Shown piece by piece: positions 1 through 13,835 of a stretch of DNA of 64,000 nt (position 1 is the stretch's first letter; each line of letters starts with the position of its first letter). Both the position numbers and the translations under genes were made by a program. The notes below the pieces were generated by a model that searched no databases, had not been told where the DNA came from, and was given only the letters and a program-made list of their open reading frames with translations. Location of the stretch: positions 1 through 64,000 of the forward strand of contig NZ_JAUSRF010000014.1 of NCBI RefSeq assembly GCF_030811685.1. The letters are read 5' to 3'. This DNA comes from Neorhizobium huautlense. Lineage in GTDB: Bacteria; Pseudomonadota; Alphaproteobacteria; Rhizobiales; Rhizobiaceae.

Positions 1-78
1 CTCGGTGACATCATCAGCCTCTTCTCAGTCGATGAGTGCAGAAACTTCTTCAAGGCAGCAGGATATGAGGCCGAATAG
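1..78 (+). CDS. IS630-family transposase, C-terminal 25 residues (partial at left edge)
   Basis: An open frame enters from the left edge and stops with TAG at 76-78. Its last residues include a D-E-C-x-N-F-F core followed by A-A-G-Y, which matches the usual C-terminal tail of IS630-type DDE transposases of rhizobia. Only the tail is visible, so the family call rests on this short match plus the junction: the element ends about 13 bases after the stop, at a TA dinucleotide inside cas2, and TA is the target of IS630/mariner elements. The transposase reads opposite to the cas genes. Confidence 0.6.
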   Translation, partial: LGDIISLFSVDECRNFFKAAGYEAE

Positions 79-91
79 ATGCGACACGCTT
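1..91 (+). mobile_element. Right end of an IS630-like insertion sequence in cas2
   Basis: Homology to Cas2 ends at about position 94, directly before a TA at 92-93, and the sequence to the left encodes a transposase tail on the opposite strand. This places the insertion inside cas2. The other end, the second TA and the inverted repeat lie outside the window, so element length and integrity cannot be judged. The rest of cas2 and any CRISPR array are expected beyond the element. Confidence 0.6.
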
Positions 92-256
92 TAGCCGAGC
101 CTTCAGCTTGACCCATTGCGCCGGATCGACTTCGATTTCGAAAACGGAATATTGTACCCGCTGGCCATAATCACGGCACGCTTTCGCGACATTGCGCAAA
201 CGCGCGGCACCGTTGCCTTCAGTCGTATTGACGTCATAGGTGACCAGAACCAGCAT
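50..256 (-). pseudogene. cas2: Cas2, truncated by an IS630-like insertion
   Basis: Cas2 is the small ferredoxin-fold partner of Cas1 in spacer acquisition. The first ~54 residues are normal for type I-C Cas2: the LVLVTYDVNT strand with its metal-binding Asp, then the K-A-C-x-D-Y-G-Q-R-V-Q helix and the S-V-F-E strand. After L-K-A-R-L the frame runs into the insertion sequence and stops after 15 unrelated residues at position 50. Type I-C Cas2 is about 96 residues, so the last ~40, including the RFYYLG-type strand that contacts Cas1, are lost. I chose ATG at 256; a TTG at 262 in the same frame would add two residues. Very likely nonfunctional. Confidence 0.85.
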
Positions 257-267
257 CACCAAAAATC

Positions 268-1303
268 CTATTTCCAGAGCCAGGGCGGATATGCATCAAG
301 ATCGCCGCGCAGGTGCCGCGCCAGCATCTGCGCCTGCAGATATGGCGTCAGCCCCATCGGCGCCTTTTCCTCCAGGAAGGGATGAAGCCGCTCATCCTTC
401 TTGCGCTCCTGCCAGGCCGTCAACACCAGCTTGCGGGCATCGTCCGACATCATCACGGCGCCGCCGTCACGGGTCTCGAAATCCTTTGCCCGCACCTGCC
501 GGCGATTGATAAGCGACAGCGCCAACCGGACGGCCATGATGGGGCGCATCTCTTCCATCAGGTCAAGCGCCAGGCTGGGGCGACCGGGGCGATCACGATG
601 CAGGAAACCAACCGCCGGATCGAGACCCACACTTTCGCAGGCGCTGCGACAGTCATGCGTCAGAAGCGTATAGAGAAACGACAGGAGCGCGTTGACGGGA
701 TCAAGCGGCGGACGGCGCGAACGGCCTGTCCAGCGCATTTCGGCATCCGGCGAGCGGATCAGATGATCGAAAACGGAAAAATAGAGGTTGGCGGCCTCCC
801 CTTCCGATCCGCGCAGCGCATCGAGCGTGTCGTCGGAAATCTCCACGCGCCGCACGATACGCGCCAGCCGCTCCGTCACCGTCGTGATCGCCATCCTATC
901 CGCGTCCGAAAAATCCGGACCATAATCGCGCAGGGACCGCATCAGCACCGAGCGCTGGTTGGCGATCTTGCCGATCACGATCGAGCGAACGATTTCCTCC
1001 GGCAGGTCGGAGGCACGATATTGCGCCCGGCGCAGCAGCACATTGCCCGTCACGGGACCTTCTATCCGCGCCTGGAAACGGCCGTTCCGGTCAAGAAGCA
1101 CGATGGAGATGCCGGCCGCCGCGCAGGCGGCCATCAGCGCCGGAGACACAAAGATTGCGCCGAAAAACGGCGACCGATGCCAGCATATGCAGGGGTACCC
1201 GGGCGCGCTCAACCCCTTCCACTTCGGCCACGAGATTTTCGCCGTCCTTGCGCAGCGAAGCGTTTTCGGTGGTGACATAAAGCGTATTGAGCAGTTTTTT
1301 CAT
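268..1303 (-). pseudogene. cas1: Cas1 (type I-C) with a +1 frameshift
   Basis: Cas1 is the integrase of CRISPR adaptation. The N-terminus starts at ATG 1303, overlapping the cas4 stop by four bases, with the typical MKKLLNTLYVTT opening and the domain as far as L-H-M-L-A-S-V. The family sequence then continues in another frame, as F-G-A-I-F-V-S-P-A-L-M, to the stop at 268. Removing one base from the A5 run at 1163-1167 (T5 on the coding strand) restores one frame of about 344 codons with no gap. Catalytic-type residues lie after the shift: the Glu of the G-E-A-A-N segment, the His of G-F-L-H-R-D and the acidic L-D-L-M-E-E. As written, translation from the normal start ends near 1091. It could be a genuine lesion or a homopolymer sequencing error. 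Confidence 0.85.
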
Positions 1304-1992
1304 GGGGATGCCTCCTCCGCCAGCAGCCTGTCCAGCATCCGCCCACGCCAGACCTTCACCGGACGCGCCACGATCCCGGGGCGACAGAGTTCCAGAAGCG
1401 AACAGGCGCGGCAACGTTCGCGCCTTACTGTCGGTCGCGGCGTTTCGCGGCTGTCGAACACCGCCTGCATTTCGCCGATGACCTGCCGGGTCACCTGCCG
1501 CAGTCCCTCATCGAACGGCACGACAAGCCGGCGTTTGGTCTCGGCATAAAACAGTGCCCCTTCCGGCACTGCGCTACCCGTCATTTCTTCCAGGCAGAGC
1601 GCCTGCGCACAAAGCTGCACTTCATCGGCGCGATGCGGTTTTGGTTTGCCGCGCTTGTATTCGATCGGAAAGGGCGTCTCGCCATTTGCATCCGTCATCG
1701 GATGAAACTCGACAACATCGGCAATGCCGGAAATGTTCAACTGGCGCGAGGCGATCGCAAGCGCCATGACCCGCCGCACGCCACGCGCCATTCGCCCACC
1801 ACCCTTGTCGGCCACGGCGTGCAGCACATTGCCTTCGGCCGTAAACCGGTTGTCGGCCCAGACCCGCTCCACATGGATCAGTGCCGCCTGGCGCAGGCAA
1901 TAGACGGCGTGCTGCAGGGCGGACAGCGGAATGGGTTCTCCCCTTTCCGCGCCCGGGTCGTCTTTTCCGGCATTTTCCCGCGCCGGAAGCAT
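1300..1992 (-). CDS. cas4: CRISPR-associated exonuclease Cas4 (type I-C)
   Basis: Cas4 is a RecB-family nuclease with a 4Fe-4S cluster that trims prespacers and selects PAM-proximal ends together with Cas1-Cas2. The 230-residue protein has the four cluster cysteines (C32, C194, C197, C203) and the nuclease motif, with D92 followed by E111-Y-K113. It starts three bases after the cas7 stop and its end overlaps the cas1 start by four bases, so it is translated as part of the operon. It looks intact, although its partners Cas1 and Cas2 are both damaged. Confidence 0.95.
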   Translation of the reverse strand: MLPARENAGKDDPGAERGEPIPLSALQHAVYCLRQAALIHVERVWADNRFTAEGNVLHAVADKGGGRMARGVRRVMALAIASRQLNISGIADVVEFHPMTDANGETPFPIEYKRGKPKPHRADEVQLCAQALCLEEMTGSAVPEGALFYAETKRRLVVPFDEGLRQVTRQVIGEMQAVFDSRETPRPTVRRERCRACSLLELCRPGIVARPVKVWRGRMLDRLLAEEASP

Positions 1993-1995
1993 GGC

Positions 1996-2958
1996 TCAAA
2001 GCCCGCAGGGATAAAGGATCTCGATGCCTTTTTCCGCCAACCCGGCCTCATCGACATCGATCCGGTAATCGGAAAATTTGCGTGCCGGCGGCAGGTTGCC
2101 CAGCCCGCGATCATCGATTTCGCGGAATTCGCCATCGATATTGCGGCCGATCTTCACACGATCGAACAGCTGGCCGGCCGGCGCGTTGCCGAGCGCATTC
2201 TCGTGTTTGAACACGATCAGCTTGCGGGTGGTCATCTCGCCACGGGCGGCTGCACGGTCATGTTCGAACATGGTGCAGAGAGCCTCGAACAGAAGATCAA
2301 GATCGCCTTGCGAAAAACCGGTGCGCTCGGCGAATTTCGCCGAGATGAAGCCATGTGCGACATAGAGGCCGTAAGGCACGATATGCTTGCGCCCCATGGT
2401 GCGATTGTCGGTGCGCTCGCTGCCGTCATCGCCTTCCGCCTTCTGCTTCTTTTCCGCCTCGTTGGTGGCGGCCATGCGGGTGATGGAGATTTCCAGCGGC
2501 ATGATAGGCTCGACCGAATTGGCAAACGTCAGCTGCACCGGCCCCTTGACCTGGCCGGCATTGATACTGGTAGACATGACGGCACCGAATGTGCGCACAT
2601 CGAAGAAGTTGCGGCACATGAAATCGCGCAGTTGCACGGCCTCTGTATCGTCCTTCGGATTGAGCTTCGCGTCCTTGCTCGCCTTCGGGTCGTCGGGGCG
2701 CAGTGCCTTGTAGGCCAAACGGTGTTTTTCGTTGAGGATCGCGCCTTCCTGAACGTAGATATGAAAGCCATCCTGTTTCTCGCGGGCAAGCTCCACATAA
2801 TTCCGGATCTTGCGCTTCAGGCTGACATCGGAAACGAGGCCCTTGTTGGTTTCCGGGTCGAGACGCGGCAGGTTGCCGGCATCGGGATCGCCGTTCGGAT
2901 TGCCATTGGTGACATCGAAGATCAGGACGAAATCATAACGGTTGGCGAGCGTGGTCAT
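1996..2958 (-). CDS. cas7c: Cas7 (Csd2/Csh2 family), Cascade backbone subunit, type I-C
   Basis: This is the repeated backbone subunit of the type I-C Cascade complex, binding crRNA along its length. The 320-residue protein has the family N-terminus (F-D-V-T-N-G-N-P-N-G-D-P) and the conserved T-F-G-A-V-M-S-T segment. Its ATG overlaps the cas8c stop by four bases (ATGA). The length is normal for the family and no lesion is seen. Confidence 0.96.
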   Translation of the reverse strand: MTTLANRYDFVLIFDVTNGNPNGDPDAGNLPRLDPETNKGLVSDVSLKRKIRNYVELAREKQDGFHIYVQEGAILNEKHRLAYKALRPDDPKASKDAKLNPKDDTEAVQLRDFMCRNFFDVRTFGAVMSTSINAGQVKGPVQLTFANSVEPIMPLEISITRMAATNEAEKKQKAEGDDGSERTDNRTMGRKHIVPYGLYVAHGFISAKFAERTGFSQGDLDLLFEALCTMFEHDRAAARGEMTTRKLIVFKHENALGNAPAGQLFDRVKIGRNIDGEFREIDDRGLGNLPPARKFSDYRIDVDEAGLAEKGIEILYPCGL

Positions 2959-3368
2959 TCTGCGGTCTCCCCCGAAACCTCGGTTTTTCTGGATTTGAAA
3001 GCTTCGCTGCGCTGGTGATGATAACCCAGACCGAAATAGGCCTGTTCCTGCGCATTGAGCGAAGCTGGATATGGATCCTGTAACGGATCATCCGATGGCG
3101 TCATCAGGTCCATAATCTCGCGGATCTGCCTCTGAAGATTGATTTCCCAACCGGGGCTTGCCTTGCGAACCTTGGAAAGGTGATTGACGGAACCGGCATC
3201 CAGGGTCGCAAAAACCTTGCGGGGCTGGGATGATGCGGAACCGTAAAATTTGTCCTTGATCGTCGCGTTGAGCTTGGGCCCAAGCGCCGCCGATTGGATT
3301 TGCTCATAAGTGGCAAACAGCCGCCCGAGCAGATAACCTCTGTTTTTGCAGTCCGGGTCCAGCGCCAC
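2955..3368 (-). CDS. cas11c: Probable internal Cas11c translated from within cas8c
   Basis: In type I-C systems the small Cascade subunit Cas11c comes from an internal start near the 3' end of cas8c (established for Desulfovibrio vulgaris). Here an in-frame GTG at 3368 (codon 454 of cas8c) is preceded by GGAGG with five bases between, a strong ribosome binding site in the middle of a coding region. It would give a 137-residue protein covering the C-terminal helical domain. Placement just before the A-L-D-P and Y-L-L-G-R-L-F segments fits the known internal product. The site is seen directly; its use is inferred. Confidence 0.6.
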   Translation of the reverse strand: MALDPDCKNRGYLLGRLFATYEQIQSAALGPKLNATIKDKFYGSASSQPRKVFATLDAGSVNHLSKVRKASPGWEINLQRQIREIMDLMTPSDDPLQDPYPASLNAQEQAYFGLGYHHQRSEAFKSRKTEVSGETAE

Positions 3369-4723
3369 AGGAGCCTCCAGTTTGAAATTGCGGACAAGAA
3401 GTGCCTTCAGGATGCCGACGCGAAGTGCGTTGATCTCACCATCCGCGCGAATGCGGGTCAAAACGGATGACATCAGCGTCAGCGGATAGTGGGTACCGGC
3501 GAGGATCGCACGCATCCATTCGCCTGCGAGATTGGGAGCCACGTTTTCACGTTTTCCCAGAACCGCGGTTTCATTCAGATAGCGCCAGAGCGGCGGATAT
3601 CCCTCCCTCGGGGACGGCTCGACACGCATGTCGGCGATAAATTGCTGGTAGTTTTTTGCGAGCACGCCAAAATCGTCCTCGAAATGGAAACGGATCGACA
3701 GGCGGGCGGCATTGGGCGCAAGGCCGAGCACGTAAAAACGCACACCTTCCGCCAGATCCGGCGCAAAACTCGCGACCCGCCGCCCCTCACGGATTTTTGT
3801 CAGAATATCGCCGACCTTGTCCGCCTGCATGTTCTCATCGAGGTTTGTCGCCGGACCATCCAGCATCATGCCGAAAAGCCGTTCCGCCACATCTGCCGCA
3901 TCCGAATGGGCCTCGGACGCATCCGCCCAAAACACCGTCGAGGCATCGCCGATCTGGATGCGGTGGCCGCTGTCGCGTTCGAGAAAACGGTTGAGTGCCG
4001 TCGTGTAAGCAAAGGCCGCCGCCTCGGAAACGGGTGCGTTGTCACCCTGTTCATGCCCGTAGGACTCGAAGGCATCGAGGTTGAAGGACACCAACGCCGC
4101 ACCCGAGGACTGCGCGCCCCAGACACCTTTGATGGATGGATGCAGTCGTGCAACAGGGCCAGCCTTGCCCGTGACCAGACAGATCTGATCTTCCTTGCCG
4201 CCTTGCACGAAGAGACCAGCCCAGAGCTCTCTGGTTGCTTGTCGGTCATGCAGGCGGATATGGCGCAAGCGGTCACTCTCGAGAGCAAAAACGACGTTCT
4301 GGTCCTTCATATCCTCCTGCCAAAACGGCGGGACGAACTGATCCGCCGTCCAGCTGCGAAGGAACAACAGCAACGCTTTCAGCCCCACGTCCTCGGTCGC
4401 GGCGAGATCGGCCTCGTGGCGAGAGACGAACGCGGCATGTTCATCCGCCGTGCGCTTGCCTTCTCCCGCCGTCACGCCCAGCACATAGGACGTCTTGTCC
4501 CAGAGAAAATTCGGAGCGATGCCGGCGGTTCGCTTTACCGCCTGCGGCACGAGCATCGTCGGAGGGGTCTTTTTCTTGCCGCTCACCTCACGGATATCAG
4601 AGACGCTCGCAACACTGCCATCGATGTTCAGCGAGACCACGACACCGATCTTTTCCGTCGAAAACCCATATGGCGGCGCATCGGGCAAACGGTCGTAAGC
4701 CCTTGCCAGCGAGGCCAGAATGC

Positions 4724-4727
<4 letters not shown>
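2955..4727 (-). CDS. cas8c: Cas8c (Csd1), large Cascade subunit, type I-C
   Basis: Cas8c recognises the PAM and stabilises the R-loop in type I-C interference. I place the start at ATG 4727, which overlaps the cas5 stop in an ATGA junction and gives the typical MSILASLARAYDRL opening; the open frame continues upstream to 4835 but that part is not family-like. The protein is 590 residues, close to the family norm of about 600. The C-terminal part (Y-L-L-G-R-L-F, then N-A-T-I-K-D-K-F-Y-G-S-A-S) is the region that, in studied I-C systems, is also translated separately as Cas11c; see the entry at 2955-3368. Confidence 0.95.
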
Positions 4728-8035
<3,308 letters not shown>

Positions 8036-8205
8036 CGAAATCTCCCTCGCAGTCATGATGCAAGAGAAAACAAATCAACTCAAGGTAGTTTTTTTATCAT
8101 CAACGAGTTTAAGCCCGTGCGAACACGAAGACAGCCCGCATCCAAGGGAATGCGCCCTAGCAGCCAAGCCTGCAAATTTCCGACGGCGAAAAGCGACAAT
8201 TGGCC
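8036..8205. other. Non-coding region upstream of cas3
   Basis: About 170 bases between the cas3 start and the tRNA terminator. No credible gene is seen. It must hold the promoter of the cas operon, but I cannot point to a convincing -35/-10 pair. No CRISPR-like repeats occur here. Confidence 0.5.
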
Positions 8206-8242
8206 CAAAAACAGCTAAAGTTTTTCGGCGGGCGGACTTTAG
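8206..8242 (-). terminator. Rho-independent terminator of tRNA-Ser
   Basis: Read on the minus strand, after the tRNA 3' end there is CTAAAGT, a 14-base loop, ACTTTAG and then CTGTTTTT. The arms are at 8236-8242 and 8215-8221. It ends transcription of the tRNA before the cas operon. Confidence 0.6.
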
Positions 8243-8276
8243 TTCCAAGGAAAACTATTAAAAAATTATCATGCAA

Positions 8277-8366
8277 TGGCGGAGAGGGTGGGATTCGAAC
8301 CCACGATACGGTTGCCCGTATGCCGCATTTCGAGTGCGGTGCTTTCGACCACTCAGCCACCTCTCC
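8277..8366 (-). tRNA. tRNA-Ser (anticodon CGA)
   Basis: The minus strand reads GGAGAGG ... CCTCTCC as a seven-base acceptor stem, with the discriminator G and an encoded CCA at 8279-8277. The anticodon loop is CTCGAAA, giving anticodon CGA for UCG codons. There is a T-arm with GTTCGAATC and a long variable arm (ATACGGG...CCGTAT type), as expected for class II tRNA-Ser. Its 3' end faces the CRISPR-Cas block, the usual orientation of a tRNA used as an integration site. Confidence 0.95.
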
Positions 8367-8677
8367 GCTTGAGCATGATGACGCGTTGGTCAGCGCGAGG
8401 CGGTTCATAGCGATGAAAATCCGGGCTGGCAAGAGGCCAAAAGAAACTCTTTGTAGATAGTCACCTTGACAGTTTTTTGACTCTCGCTTATTCCCGCACG
8501 CAATCAGGCGTGGAAAGCTTTCCTCGCCTCTTTGTTTGTGTGGTTTTGCCCTAAACGCTTTCCCGCAAATTTTCACCGGCAGGCCTTTTGGGCAACCTTA
8601 AAAGCCTGACATCCCGACTGACAAAAAGACGGCCATCCCCTTGGGATAGAGCCGGAACGAACATGAAAGGATAAAGA
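8367..8677. promoter_or_regulatory. Intergenic region with candidate rplU promoter
   Basis: Roughly 310 bases without a gene between the divergent tRNA-Ser and rplU. On the plus strand TTGACA at 8466-8471 is followed after 17 bases by TATTCC at 8489-8494, a plausible sigma-70 promoter for rplU-rpmA. This would leave a leader of about 180 bases, long enough for regulation, but I recognise no known leader structure. A GAAAGGAT ribosome binding site precedes the rplU ATG. Confidence 0.4.
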
Positions 8678-8989
8678 ATGTTCGCAGTCATCAAGACCGG
8701 CGGTAAGCAGTACCGCGTGGCCGCCAACGACGTGCTCACCATCGAAAAGCTGGAAGCCGAAGCTGGTGCAGTCTTAGAATTCAACGAAATCCTGGTCGTC
8801 GGCGTTGGCGCCGATGCCAAGTTCGGTGCGCCTTTCGTAGCCGGCGCCATCGTCAAGGCTGAAGTCGTTGAACATAACCGTGGCAAGAAGGTTCTTTCCT
8901 TCAAGAAGCGTCGCCGTCAGAATTCCAAGCGTATTCGCGGTCATCGCCAGCATCACACGGTTGTTCGTATCACCGACATCGTCGCTTAA
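8678..8989 (+). CDS. rplU: 50S ribosomal protein L21
   Basis: Large-subunit ribosomal protein that binds 23S rRNA with L20. The 103-residue protein has the normal opening [14 protein letters not shown] and the basic C-terminal segment K-R-R-R-Q-N-S-K-R with H-R-Q-H-H-T. It is followed 31 bases later by rpmA, the universal pair. Confidence 0.98.
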   Translation: MFAVIKTGGKQYRVAANDVLTIEKLEAEAGAVLEFNEILVVGVGADAKFGAPFVAGAIVKAEVVEHNRGKKVLSFKKRRRQNSKRIRGHRQHHTVVRITDIVA

Positions 8990-9020
8990 TCGGGTTTCGT
9001 AGGTTTAAAGGAGAACTCCC

Positions 9021-9290
9021 ATGGCACATAAAAAAGCTGGCGGTTCATCGCGTAACGGTCGCGATTCTAACTCCAAGCGCCTTGGCGTGAAGAAGTTCGG
9101 TGGCGAAGTCGTCATCGCAGGCAACATTATCGTGCGCCAGCGCGGTACGCAGTGGCATCCGGGCGCCAATGTCGGCCTCGGCAAGGACCACACCATTTTT
9201 GCGCTCACCGCCGGCAACGTGAACTACCGTACGAAGGCTAACGGCCGCGTATACGTGTCCGTGATGCCGAAAGCCGAAGCCGCAGAATAA
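9021..9290 (+). CDS. rpmA: 50S ribosomal protein L27
   Basis: L27 reaches the peptidyl transferase centre with its N-terminus. The 89-residue protein has the canonical [15 protein letters not shown] start, with no extra N-terminal leader of the Firmicutes type. AAAGGAG lies just before its ATG. It is co-transcribed with rplU and followed by a terminator. Confidence 0.98.
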   Translation: MAHKKAGGSSRNGRDSNSKRLGVKKFGGEVVIAGNIIVRQRGTQWHPGANVGLGKDHTIFALTAGNVNYRTKANGRVYVSVMPKAEAAE

Positions 9291-9350
9291 AGCCGGCAAG
9301 CGTTAGCAACCGGCGTCTCATCGACCCGGTTGAACGTTAAAGGTTCAGTC

Positions 9351-9395
9351 AAAGAAAAGGGGAGATGGGGCGCCACCCACCTCCCCTTTTTCTTT
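9351..9395 (+). terminator. Terminator after rplU-rpmA
   Basis: GGGGAG at 9359-9364 pairs with CTCCCC at 9381-9386, an inner TGGG/CCCA adds to the stem, and flanking AAAGAAAA pairs with TTTTTCTTT, which also supplies the T-tract. Confidence 0.75.
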
Positions 9396-9417
9396 ACCCT
9401 CACGAAGGAGACTGAAC

Positions 9418-10050
9418 ATGCAAGGCGAATTGTTGAGGAGCAGCCAATCACGGTTGCCCGAAGAGCGGCCAAGGCCCGATCGGCTGAGAAGCAGTTGCCC
9501 CGTCTTATTGTCGCCAAGGCTCGTTTTGCGCGCGCCTCACGAAGAAGACATCGACGCACTTGCCCATCTCGCCAACAATGCGAATATTGCGACCATGGTC
9601 GCCCGCATGCCGCACCCCTATACGGCCAAAGACGCCGCAGACTTTGTGCGACGTACGAAAGATGGCGTGATTGGCAAATGCGTCTATGCCATTACCAACG
9701 CCGATAACGGAAAATTCCTGGGCTGCTGCGCTCTCGAACCGCAGGAAGACCCGGCCACGCTGGAAATCGGCTATTGGCTGGGCGAACCCTATTGGAACCA
9801 GGGGATTGCCACCGAAGCAGCTCATGCGCTGATCGACATGGCTTTTCGCACTCGCGACATCGATCATATCGATGCGCGCTGCCGGGTTACCAATATCGCC
9901 TCGCGCCGTGTCATCCAGAAATGCGGCTTTCAGTTTCAGGGCTCCGGCATGGTCGGCTCGCTGGCGCTTGGTGGCATGGTGCCGGTCGAATGGTTCAGGC
10001 TCGACCGCAAGACCTGGATGTCGCTGAGAAGCTGGGGGGAAATGCGATGA
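9418..10050 (+). CDS. GNAT-family N-acetyltransferase (RimJ/RimL type)
   Basis: A 210-residue acetyl-CoA-dependent acetyltransferase of the RimJ/RimL group. It has the entry segment S-P-R-L-V-L-R-A-P, the beta strand L-E-I-G-Y-W-L followed by P-Y-W-N-Q-G-I-A-T-E-A (the acetyl-CoA pyrophosphate loop), and A-S-R-R-V-I-Q-K-C-G-F near the end. The ATG follows GAAGGAG. Substrate is unknown. Its stop overlaps the start of a second GNAT gene, so the two are translated together; both sit between rpmA and obgE, as often seen in this group of bacteria. Confidence 0.9.
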   Translation: MQGELLRSSQSRLPEERPRPDRLRSSCPVLLSPRLVLRAPHEEDIDALAHLANNANIATMVARMPHPYTAKDAADFVRRTKDGVIGKCVYAITNADNGKFLGCCALEPQEDPATLEIGYWLGEPYWNQGIATEAAHALIDMAFRTRDIDHIDARCRVTNIASRRVIQKCGFQFQGSGMVGSLALGGMVPVEWFRLDRKTWMSLRSWGEMR

Positions 10051-10631
10051 TCGCCTCGCCCTGCGAAAAGCAAGCCGTCCGTGTCGACATGGGGCTCTGC
10101 CCGGTCATCCGCACGCCACGCCTCCTGTTACGGCCTCACACACTGGAAGATGCCGGCGCGATTGCGGCCTCGCTTGCCGATTTTTCGGTCTCGCGCATGC
10201 TTGCCCGCGTGCCCGCACCTTTCCATCGGCAGGATGCCGTGGACTGGCTGAAAAGCCAGGCGAACAGCAAGCTGCCAGACTGGAACTTTGCCATCTGCGA
10301 TACCGATGGAAGTCATATCGGCGCCGTCAGCATTGAGCTTCGACACGGGCAATGGCATCTCGGTTATTGGCTGAACCGAAGCGCTTGGAACCGCGGTTTG
10401 ATGACGGAAGCGGCTGGAACCGCCTTGAAGGCGTTTTTCGAACGTATGCCGGAAGCGCCGATACATTCCGGCATGTTTTCCGACAACCCGGGATCGCTGC
10501 GGGTCCAGCAGAAGCTTGGTTTTGCCATTACCGGCTGCCGTGACATGTTTTCGGTCGCGCGCAATGCCATGGTCATGCACATCGATACGGTCATCACAGC
10601 CCGGGATTTTGTCGAGACCACCAGAAAATAA
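10047..10631 (+). CDS. GNAT-family N-acetyltransferase, second copy
   Basis: A 194-residue paralogue of the upstream gene starting at an ATGA overlap (10047). It has R-T-P-R-L-L-L-R-P near the start, then H-L-G-Y-W-L and W-N-R-G-L-M-T-E-A-A for the cofactor loop and N-P-G-S-L-R-V-Q-Q-K-L-G-F near the end. The open frame extends upstream to 9774, but this lies inside the first gene. Similar layout with low identity suggests an old duplication. Substrate unknown. Confidence 0.88.
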   Translation: MIASPCEKQAVRVDMGLCPVIRTPRLLLRPHTLEDAGAIAASLADFSVSRMLARVPAPFHRQDAVDWLKSQANSKLPDWNFAICDTDGSHIGAVSIELRHGQWHLGYWLNRSAWNRGLMTEAAGTALKAFFERMPEAPIHSGMFSDNPGSLRVQQKLGFAITGCRDMFSVARNAMVMHIDTVITARDFVETTRK

Positions 10632-10635
10632 CATG

Positions 10636-10657
10636 CCGGGGCGGGAAGCCGCCCCGG
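10636..10657. terminator. Bidirectional hairpin between convergent genes
   Basis: A perfect nine-base stem, CCGGGGCGG and CCGCCCCGG around a GAAG loop, lies between the GNAT gene and the convergent phosphoesterase. There is only a weak T-tract. Confidence 0.55.
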
Positions 10658-10662
10658 ACATT

Positions 10663-11523
10663 TCAATTGACGTCGAGCCAGACGGGAAAATGATCTGATC
10701 CCTTGGCGTCCATATCGACAAACACATCCCGAACACGGGGAAACAGTTGGTGATTGACAAAACAGTAATCGAGATGCGCCTTCTGCGGTCCTTCCGGCGG
10801 TTCGATCCAGCTGTAGCAATCGGGCGTCAGGCGACCGAAACGCGCCAGCACGTCAACCGGCTGGTTGGCACGAAGGGCGCGTCCGTAAAAATGATCGTCA
10901 TGTCCGACCATGGCGATATATTCCGGCGTTTCGGGCTCCATGTTGAAATCGCCCATGACCACAAAGTCCTGCGGCAGCGGCAAAACCGGAACGCCGTTGG
11001 CGACAAGACCCGTCAACGCACCACCTTCACCCACAAAATTCAGGACACGGTCCTTCAGAAAAGCAATCTGCGCCAGCCGCTCGTCCGGAGAGACATGATC
11101 GAGATGAACGGAATAGGTGCGTATGGCGCCGCCCGGCGCGTCGACCACCACTTCAAGCGCGCTGCGCTGCAGGTTGATATGCTCGACACTGTGGCTGCGC
11201 GGCAGAAGCAGGTTGCGGATGGCAAGGATCGGCCAGCGCGACAGGATCATGTTGCCGAACTGGAAACGCCGTTCCCTGGCCCGTCCGTTTTCGATCCTGC
11301 TGTCCAGCAAAGCGTCGCAACCGGCACCATAAGCGGCAAAAAATTCAGGAAACAGGTCCTGCAGGGCGGCGACCATGTCGACGTGATCGTTTTCCGGCGA
11401 GTTGCGCGTGACCTCCTGCAGGGCGATCACATCGGCTCCGGCAAGGCTTGTCGCGATGCGCTCCAGGTCGAAACGGCCATCAAGGCCGAAACCGTATTGG
11501 ATGTTATAGCTTACGAACTTCAT
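10663..11523 (-). CDS. Endonuclease/exonuclease/phosphatase (EEP) family hydrolase
   Basis: A 286-residue cytosolic EEP-fold metal-dependent hydrolase. It starts with V-S-Y-N-I-Q-Y-G, contains the metal-binding Glu in V-I-A-L-Q-E-V, the M-G-D-F-N-M-E-P motif (catalytic Asp-Asn), and ends with G-S-D-H-F-P-V (catalytic His with its partner Asp). These are all core residues of the fold. Members act on nucleic acids, inositol phosphates or lipids; which applies here cannot be told. Confidence 0.9.
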   Translation of the reverse strand: MKFVSYNIQYGFGLDGRFDLERIATSLAGADVIALQEVTRNSPENDHVDMVAALQDLFPEFFAAYGAGCDALLDSRIENGRARERRFQFGNMILSRWPILAIRNLLLPRSHSVEHINLQRSALEVVVDAPGGAIRTYSVHLDHVSPDERLAQIAFLKDRVLNFVGEGGALTGLVANGVPVLPLPQDFVVMGDFNMEPETPEYIAMVGHDDHFYGRALRANQPVDVLARFGRLTPDCYSWIEPPEGPQKAHLDYCFVNHQLFPRVRDVFVDMDAKGSDHFPVWLDVN

Positions 11524-11535
11524 GATATTCTTTGA

Positions 11536-13824
<2,289 letters not shown>

Positions 13825-13835
<11 letters not shown>

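Noticed and set aside
1633..3018. Long plus-strand open frame (461 codons)
   Set aside because: It runs antisense through cas7 and cas4, which have clear families; it has no recognisable domain and is a shadow of GC-rich coding sequence.
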